Source of the DNA: Dactylis glomerata
Lineage: Eukaryota > Streptophyta > Magnoliopsida > Poales > Poaceae
Direction: 5' to 3'
DNA: 64,000 bases
Assembly: GCA_007115705.1 (NCBI GenBank)
Contig: QXEO01000876.1
Location: forward strand, 827,017-891,016
Each line of letters starts with the position of its first letter. Position 1 is the first letter of the stretch. Positions 56,697-64,000 of the stretch are shown piece by piece. Both the position numbers and the translations under genes were made by a program. The notes beneath the pieces are model-generated. The model was given only the letters and a program-made list of their open reading frames with translations. It ran no database searches and had not been told where the DNA came from.

Positions 56697-56983
56697 GCAA
56701 CGCGAGTGCGTCGCCACCCGCAGTGGCGACGCACGCACGCCTGCCTCGCCTCTTCGGGTGGCGACGCACTCGCGTTGCGGGGCCCGCCGTGCCGACGTGG
56801 CAGCCACTGTTGCGCCACTGGCAGTGGCAGCCACTGTTGCGCCACTGGCAGTGGCGCCGCACCATCATCTGCTGCGCCACCGGGACTGGCGCGGCCAAAA
56901 AGGGTTATTCGGGTAAAATAGTTTCGCCTATGGTTTATTTTTTAAATTTGTATCAAGTTTAGGTTATTTTTGTTTAAATCGCC
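56697..56983. repeat. Right MULE arm with an internal hairpin
   Basis: 56697-56716 and the complement of about 56759-56780 pair (CGCAACGCGAGTGCGTCGCC), making a hairpin at the inner edge of the arm. A 27-bp direct duplication (GCAGCCACTGTTGCGCCACT) occurs at about 56800-56850. The outer 100 bp mirrors 54472-54590. Confidence 0.75.
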
Positions 56984-56992
56984 ACATTGTTT

Positions 56993-57300
56993 AGGCTATC
57001 GCCCTGTTCTGACCTGCGTCTGCGAGACTTTGTACCGGTTACTGAGGCTTACTAGAAGACAACACTGAGAAAAGAAGACAACACTGAGATTGAGGCAAAG
57101 CTCCTGCAGGTGGGAGAACTCCATCGCTTGAGCTCTCAATCCCTCATTTTAATGTTGTTAATTTTGTCTAATAATTGGAGAAGGCACAAACATAGGGTTT
57201 GGATGAAACAGGGAGAAATTATAGGGAGGAGAGGCTATTAATCGCTGGTTTCATGCTAAACCGGCATAATACTCGGAATATTCTCTCTCTTTTTTAACTG
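56993..57300. other. Spacer between MULE and next TIR element
   Basis: About 300 bp with a short direct duplication of AGAAGACAACACTGAGA (about 57053-57090). Nothing else was recognised. Confidence 0.4.
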
Positions 57301-57302
57301 TA

Positions 57303-59575
57303 CTAGCATAATACCCGTGCGTTGCAACGGGTTGATTTTTATTAAATATATCAGACAAAGTTTGTGTCAACCGATCAAAAATAAATTGATAATTATTTGT
57401 AATCATGTATTCATTACTGAAATATCTTAGAATTATTATTTTTAACTTTCTTATTTTTTAGCTACAATATAAATTTAGTTACCTTATTCAAGTCTACACC
57501 TGTCTATATATGTGTCATTCACCCGCTCACCCCTCCTAATTTTTTTCTGCGTGTCTCGCGGCACCCAGATTCATCGTATGTTTCTCATTTCCTCATTTCC
57601 TCGTGGCTGCTTCCACCCTTGCCATATCCGTGTTGCCGCCTGATGTGCTCGCCGTCGCACATCGAACGTTCTATTTTGTTGCATACACATTAACTCATAG
57701 TATGACGTTTGATAATGTGTTGCTTATTCTTGCATGTTTCCTTCTGTACATGTGTACTTTGGCTCGGATAGTCATATATGAAGCTGAATAAATTAAGTGA
57801 AGCGGGCGTTTCATTCATAGCGGTCCCTTGGATATCTTTGTGTCCAAGCAATGATGAAACGTACCGTAGAGTGGCACCAGTTGCTGCAGTGCAATGCGAT
57901 GTGATAATTTTCCAGTTGCATCCATTTGTGATGTGATCCTACGTGCATTTAAAAGTTTTAAAAATCTATTTTTTTGCTAGATGTAGGTAATGATGTATTC
58001 TATAAGCATGCAAAATTTCAACTCGAAACACCTCATATTTAGGCAGTACAAAATTAACAAAAGTTGAAGTCTGAAGTAGTGAACAGTGCAAACTTATAAA
58101 CTCCTAAATATTGTTGAATTTTGTCATTTTTATGTGGCCCAAAATATGAAATGTTTTGAGTTATGATTTTGCTCTTTAGTAAAATACTCCTACATCATTA
58201 TCAACATCTGGAATTTTATTGTGGAACTTTTGCAACTTTGAAACGTCATTTTCAACTTTTTTTCTTTCAAAAAATGCCCTACATGTAGCCTGAGCTATGT
58301 AGTTTCCCTGCTATGTCAGTTCAACTTTACTACACTAAAAAAGAAAAAGCAAGCATACATGGTTCCCATCTCCTTTTATCACCACCAGTATTTCAGCTCC
58401 CTGCCGGAGCCATCCTTATCCATCTCTCCGTGCCATCCAGCTACAACTCGAAGCCACATGTTGCGGAAGCAGTGTGGATGCAACTCGCCAAAGTCCCTTC
58501 AATCGATATGTCTCCACCTGTTCAAAAAAAGAAGAAGATATGTATCCATGGCCCATGGCCCTCTGGTTCCTCTCTTGTTCAGCCCGTACTCGCGGAGGAT
58601 GAAAGCCCCAGACTACTGCGCCGCCGGTAGGCTCCAAACTCCTACTCTGACCTCTTGCGAGCCACCCCGCCGGCCGGACCTGAGCGCGACACCGTCCCCT
58701 ACTTCTCCTCGCGCGAGGCCGGCGCTGCGCGCACACCTTTACCACCATGCTGCTGCAGCGCTAATCAGCAGCCCTCTTCCGCTGATATCTCTCCTCCGCC
58801 CGAACAAGTCCCGTCCCCGGTCGGCCCTCTCCGTTCCCAAGCGCCGCCGGGGCCTCCCCCGCCAACGGCAGCTCCGCGCATATTCACCCGTGGACCCTGT
58901 GGGCTCCCTCCACCGCGGCCAAGCGCGTGCCGGCAGCCGGTGCCTCCCTCGTCTACCTATCCCCTCCCACTTGTGGAATCGAAGCGGGAGCTCACCCGCT
59001 GTGTGACAAATGGGATCAGAGCCGAGCGTTATGAGGATCTGGCGGGATTCGCGATGGACGAGGATGGGCGGCGTGCGGCAGACGCATTGGAGGAACACGC
59101 GGGATTGGCGCACGGATGGACAGGAACACACGGAAGGACGGGACGGGCCGATTTATTTGACGTACGAAAATAGACCGGTGGTTTTTTGACCTACCACGGT
59201 TTGCCAACGGCAGCTCCGCGCATATTCACCCGTGGACCCTGTGGGCTCCCTCCACCGCGGCCAAGCGCGTGCCGGCAGCCGGTGCCTCCCTCGTCTACCT
59301 ATCCCCTCCCACTTGTGGAATCGAAGCGGGAGCTCACCCGCTGTGTGACAAATGGGATCAGAGCCGAGTGTTATGAGGATCTGGTGAGATTCGCGATGGA
59401 CGAGGATGGGCGGCGTGCGGCAGACGCATTGGAGGAACACGCGGGATTGGCGCACGGACGGACAGGAACACAGAAGGACGGGACGGGCCGATTTATTTGA
59501 CGTACGAAAATAGACCGGTGGTTTTTTGACCTACCACGGTTTTCTGACCATCGCGTCCTCAAGCCGTATTATTAG
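57303..59575. mobile_element. Unclassified TIR element
   Basis: The left end CTAGCATAATACCCGTGCGTTGCAACGGG is a motif I know as a recurrent end of grass DNA elements. The complement of the right end, CTAATAATACGGC, pairs with it with a 2-bp gap. Flanks are TA and TT, so no clean TSD. The interior has an AT-rich stretch (57940-58280) and a GC-rich, gene-like stretch (58600-59540), partly duplicated, without a domain I recognise. Confidence 0.5.
58861..59541. repeat. 342-bp tandem duplication
   Basis: 58861-59202 is repeated at 59203-59541 with a few substitutions and one 3-bp loss. Both copies run from GCCAACGGCAGCTCCGCGCA to CCTACCACGGTTT. Frames inside it are similar in the two copies but carry no known domain. 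Confidence 0.93.
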
Positions 59576-60051
59576 TTTAGATCCATAAATGGAACGAACG
59601 TGACTTGCACTAGTTGGGACAGAGCCTATAGTCCCGGCCCGTAAGGGGCTCTAGTCCCGGTTCCCCAACCGGGACCAAACAGGCGGGACTAAAGGCCTAA
59701 CCTTTAGTCCCGGGCCTGTTACGAGCCGGGACCAAAGGAGCTCCACGTGGGCGCCGGGAGAGCCCTCAGGGGCAGGACCTTTAGTCCCGGGTCATAACAC
59801 AGACCGGGACTAAAGACTTTCTGCAGATTTTGTTTATTTTAGCGTTTTAGGGTTTTAGGGTTTAGGTGTTCGCGGGATTAACGTGGTGCCTTGTTTGGTG
59901 TTCGAGAATTAGTTTTCGTATAATTCTAAATATACATGTTTATGCATATATATAAGATTAACTTATCTTACAAGCGAGCATATATATACAATTATATGGA
60001 GATCAGAATTATCGGGACAAGAGCCCGTCTATTCGATTACATGGACCAACA

Positions 60052-63000
60052 TCAGTAATGGCCCCTAGCTACACTAAATCGTCCTTTGTCGTCTATAGCT
60101 TCTATCCTCAGAAAGGCCGCTAACTCCTCTGCAACAGCAATCGCGCGTTGCTCTGGTAGGTACTTCTCCCGCATGGCCGTGTACTATATAAGAAGAGGAG
60201 ATGAATATGAATATCAATCATGATAACAAAGAATGACGAGTAAAAATAGAGGTGTGAATGTTTATTGCTTACATCGTATCTGTAATCCTTGTGCTCAGAG
60301 GTAAACGTGCGAATGGTCTCGCAAACATAGTATCCACATAGATGCGTCCCCCGTGGCTGCTGGTCGCACTTTACGAGAATAGAATATATATAATCAAAAT
60401 AATAATCTAGCATTACAAATGTATTGAAAATAGAAGTATATCATACTACTACTTACCTGAGCCGCTCTAAAGGTCAGCTTCTCATGCCGGATACCGGGAG
60501 TCACGCACTTGAACCGCTTCCAAACCCTGCCCGACAAGGAAAATGATTTGCTAAGTTTTTCATTAATTGATATATCAGAAAATCATCGAAAGAGACCGAT
60601 AGAGCACAAGAATGATTGAAATTACCCTTGGAGCATGTCCTGCATGCTTTGGAACTGTTCCAAGGGTCTCGATAATGGGTCGAAGGCATCAACTCTTCCC
60701 TTATCAATTTGAATGTCCAACAGAATCCAGTGGTAGCTGCACATGTATATATATATGTGTCAGTAACTTATCAATTACACTCATAAGTGAATGGACACAA
60801 CACAGTAAGACCCTCACCTGAAGTTGTATGGAAACAATATGTGGTCACAGAAATTTTGATCTGTTAGAAACCTTAGAAGGTTTTCCTCCGTCTCCTTGGG
60901 GTTATCAGTTAGCGTCGTTATATGTATTTTATCTGGGTCAATAAACCCAATATTGTGGATGTTCCTACTTTTACATTCCAGAATCTTCATTCTGCATAAT
61001 AGAGTACAAGTCAGAACGGAACAAGTTATATGTAGAAAATGAATTGAAATAACTGAACAAGTTATATGTAGACAATGAATTGAAATAACTGAACAAGTTA
61101 TATGTAGACAACGAATTGAAAAACTTACAGACAATAGCAACTCATAAGCGATTTGTCGAGGGCGTCAGCATTGTACATCTGGAAGAGTTCATCAAAGTCG
61201 ATATGGATGTCTTCGGGACGGCCGTAGTACTCCCGTGGGACAAGCGCCACGATCATCGTTCTCCCTTTATTTGATTCACTTAAGTACCATGTATGCAAGT
61301 AACGCATATTTGTTGGGAGATCATCAAACTTATCTTTGCTGACCAAAGGCGCTCCCATGACAAACTGTGGCTTAGGGGCTACCACTGCCTTGGGTACCAC
61401 GTCGTCTTGGTAAGCCAGAATGACTTCAACCGGGATACCCCATTCATCCGCCCACTTCTTTGCTAATCCCAAATCTTGCCCCTGCACCAGAGAGGGAACA
61501 TTCTCGGGTAACACCCTGAGGGGTGGGATCGACTGTTTGGCCTGTTGTCCAAGCTGAGGAACGTCTGATCTTATTTTGCTTGTAGTTGAACTTGATTTGC
61601 TCCCACTTGCACTTGCACTTGCACGTGACCTGCTCTTTTTCCCTTCCTTCTGCAATGTACGTGTATAGTCGTCAGGCTTATGGTGTAACTCATACTGTGA
61701 TGGAAGGGTCGTGAAGTATTTTGCATATGCTATTTGCTTCTCGGTGTATTCCGGGCGGGGCTCGGGTTCCTTCTTTTTCATCTGCGCATCATAATGTTCC
61801 TTTGCTATCCTGGCGTTTTCCTCGTCGGTACGATCATAAGGTCTGATAGGAAGATTAGCATGAGGTACCTTTGGGAGGGGCGACAGTTTGCGCTTTGGGG
61901 AGCTCCGTCGCTTAGAACTCATGGACGGAGCGTTCTTGCTGGCACGCTTCCGCTTAGTATCCTTAGCGGGCGGCGGCGGAGACGGCCGACCCAAGTCCGG
62001 CGGCGGTGATCGAGATGGACTCGTGTTGTGGTGGCCGTCGTCATGTGGAGGGCTTGGAGGTGATGGAGGTGTAGGTGACCTGCGACGACTCGGAGGCGGT
62101 GTTGTCCTTGGGGCCGAGCCTGGAAGCTTGATGTAGTTCTTGTCCCATAGGATGACTCCACCCAGTACTTCTCCGAGTGTCCTCTCATCTTCGGGTCCAG
62201 CCATGTCGAGCTCCATATCATGAAACCCCGCCATGATTTCATCCACCCCGACTTTAGCAAAGCCAGGTGGAATCTCACGGCCATGCCAGCGTGCATCAGG
62301 GCCAGAAGGTAAAGCTTGTCCGACGGCCACCTTCATGGATATGTTCTTGAATTTCTGATGGAGTTCACATGATGTTGACTCCTTGATTCCATCCACGGGG
62401 TAGCCGGGACCGCCCTCTATCATTCTTCGTGCATCGTCGGGCGGGGCCTCAGATTCAGCCACGCTGCTTTTCCGCTTAGATGGGGCGCCGATAATATCGA
62501 GTCCAGGATCTTCCTGGCGCGCTACTCCTCTAAGCTCGTCGATCTGCTTCTGTTGCTCGTTAAGCCTGGCAAGCAACTGGTTGAACTTGTCATTCTCCTC
62601 ATCCTGCTGTCGCTTCTTTGCTCTCGCCCGGCTTCTGTAAGTGTCTTGGTCTCTGGCAAACCCAAGCCACCACGGGTAAGAAGGACCGAAGCCTCGCGTT
62701 CGTCCTCCATGTTCGTCATTGCCGAGGACCAGTATGAGCAAATCTTTCTCTCTATCTGCAGTGAACTGTCTTTTTCCCTCTTTAATTTCTTTCACTATCT
62801 TTTTCCAATTCTCCCTGGGTATCCTAAGACCGCCACTGCAGATGAGGTCCCCTGTTTCTTCGTCGTACGAACCACCATGCGCAAGGAACCAATTCCTTGC
62901 TCTCATTTCCCACTCATCACGGATGGGTTCAGGTACGATGCCTTTAGCTAGCAGATCTTGCTCTTTCTTATCCCACTTTGGGATGGCAGTCTCATAGCCC

Positions 63001-63908
63001 CTGGCCCCAGCGTGTGGTGATATTTCTTCTTGTCGGCATTTTTCTTGTTCTTTTCTGATAATGCCTTGGCATCTTCTGACTGCTTGTACTCCTGAAATGC
63101 CTTCCAGTGATTCGCCTGCTTGGCTAGGTACCCCTCGAATACTGGCACTTTCTTTGTCTTCAGATAGTCTTTCCATAGCTTCTTCTTCCAGCTACGGAAC
63201 AGTTCGGCCATCTTCTTTAGAGTCCACTGCTTGACTTTGGCCCTCAGTTTTTTTGCGGCGTCTTCATTCTCACATTCTGGCAGGTTGAAATGTGACATGA
63301 TATCATTCCAAAGATTATCTTTGTACCTTTCGGCGACATAGTCACTATCGGCTGCCCCTTTGCGCTTGTTCCACTCCCGAACGCTGATCGGGACGTGATC
63401 CCTAACGAGAACTCCGCATTGCTTCTTGAATGTGTCAGCAGCATTCTTAGGAAGCTTTGGTTCGCCCGTAGGCAATATCACCTCAAAGGTGTAATGCGTC
63501 CGTGCGTCCAACTTTTTAGTCGGGCCTCGTTTCGTAGCTTTGCTCGATGTGGAGGCCTAAGAGGGAGAAACATTCGTGAAATGAATGTATATGTACACAA
63601 TATAGAGCTATCTCCAATATTTTTCACATATTACAAGTGATTGAACTTCATATGTATACCTCGCCGGACTTTATTATTTCTCCACCGGCTTCTCCACCGG
63701 CTTCTCCATCAGTGGAGCTATCACCTTTTCCGTCATTGGAGCTATCTCCAGCCCCATCGGCTTCATCTTCGTGTCGATCAACCTCCATTCCATCTCCGGA
63801 GGGGTTTAGATATGACGACGGAGATTCAGCAGGTTCAACGTCGGGGGCGTCTTTGATTATATCTTCGATAAGTTCTTCCTCTTCGAGGTTCCTGCTATGT
63901 GGATCCAT
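60052..63908 (-). CDS. CACTA accessory protein: Transposase_24 region and C-terminal Ulp1-like protease
   Basis: Exons (minus): 63908-63660, 63556-61129, 60991-60818, 60736-60626, 60526-60457, 60368-60273, 60183-60052. They join in frame on GT/AG introns to a TGA at 60052. An acceptor just before the ATG suggests a 5' UTR intron. Exon 1 is acidic/Gly-rich. Early exon 2 holds the plant Ptta/En-Spm Transposase_24 region (LRAKVKQWTLKKMAELFRSW, KKVPVFEGYLAKQANHWKAF). Then come a coiled coil (QLLARLNEQQKQIDELRG), a Pro/Ser/Arg-rich linker and a small conserved domain. Exons 4-6 carry C48/Ulp1-type residues: H in SYHWILLDI, D in VDAFDPLSRP and C in RGTHLCGYYVCE. One missing G near 63000 shifts the frame within exon 2. 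The role (DNA binding plus SUMO-type proteolysis) is inferred from the families. Confidence 0.82.
62998..63003 (-). other. Frameshift position in the CACTA gene
   Basis: On the minus strand the frame ends TLGPG then AMRLPSQ. One extra G in the run GGGGC would restore the family-like continuation into YETAIPKWDKKEQ, which is open in the other frame. This is either a real 1-nt loss or a homopolymer read error. Confidence 0.7.
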
Positions 63909-64000
63909 AGTTCTGCAAAAAACGGACATTCGATAAGTTCTAACTATATGTATCTAAATAATTCTATTCTAACTATATGTATCTAAATAATTCTATTCTA

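Larger units (their letters stand above)
54472..56983 (+). mobile_element. Pack-MULE with long inverted ends (2.5 kb)
   Basis: Both ends begin GGCGATTTAAACAAAAATAA, and more than 100 bp of the outer arms match closely. The 9-bp flanks are ACATTGTGT (54463-54471) and ACATTGTTT (56984-56992), 8 of 9 identical, the Mutator target length. The interior contains plant-mobile-domain exons and a copia fragment in opposite orientation, and no MURA transposase. It therefore depends on a transposase from elsewhere, and gene-fragment carriage of this sort defines Pack-MULEs. Confidence 0.83.
59608..64000 (-). mobile_element. CACTA (En/Spm) element, one end, runs off the window
   Basis: The terminus is CACTAGTTGGGACAGAGCC at 59608. 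Repeated TAGTCCCGG / CCGGGACTAAAG subterminal words fill 59640-59820, as in CACTA elements. The gene at 60052-63908 is transcribed towards this terminus. The other end and the main transposase (TNP2 type) must lie beyond 64000. The preceding triplet is TTG; its partner is outside the window. Confidence 0.85.

Overview
This window is intergenic DNA from a large-genome grass, most likely a Triticeae cereal (wheat, Aegilops or barley group). The grounds are LTR ends of types I associate with Triticeae (for example minus-strand LTRs starting TGATACGTCTCC), Stowaway, Tourist and CACTA termini, and a nested LTR-retrotransposon layout. I see no ordinary host gene and no tRNA or rRNA. Nearly all coding sequence belongs to transposable elements. 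The boundaries below come from terminal repeats and target-site duplications (TSDs) read directly from the sequence.

Layout. 1-4086 is a truncated, very long Ty3-type LTR. 4.1-16.7 kb holds small DNA transposons and LINE pieces: an LTR fragment, a Tourist-like MITE, a hAT-like element (8-bp TSD), a TTA-TSD element carrying a LINE tail, a CACTA miniature inside a Stowaway MITE, a perfect 147-bp-arm palindrome, a decayed antisense LINE and a 279-bp TRIM. 16758-53689 is a Mutator-like element blown apart by nested insertions. A truncated Athila-type LTR (about 17100-35065) holds a solo long LTR (18123-34959, TSD GATCT). That solo LTR holds two non-autonomous Athila-type elements (19161-24609, TSD TGTAG; 25126-32221, TSD AAAGG). 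Next comes a deletion-ridden Athila-type element (35066-53157), whose 5' LTR holds a young, almost complete Tat-lineage retrotransposon (38637-52966, TSD CTAAT, LTRs differing at 3 of 548 positions). 54472-56983 is a Pack-MULE with plant-mobile-domain exons and a copia fragment. 57303-59575 is a TIR element with an internal 342-bp duplication. 59608 to the window end is one end of a large CACTA element with a multi-exon Transposase_24/Ulp1-type gene.

How the genes work together. The Tat-lineage element is the richest unit. gag-protease-RT-RNaseH-integrase lies in one frame on the minus strand, broken by three in-frame TAG codons. A six-exon gene of the putative gypsy-type transposon family runs on the opposite strand towards pol. 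Between the two lies an array of 27-bp units, each repeating a core of the element's own polypurine tract. The CACTA gene at the right edge splices cleanly on GT/AG signals and ends in a Ulp1-like cysteine protease, with one frameshift. Family names (Athila, Tat, Tourist and so on) are my assignment from motifs, not database hits.
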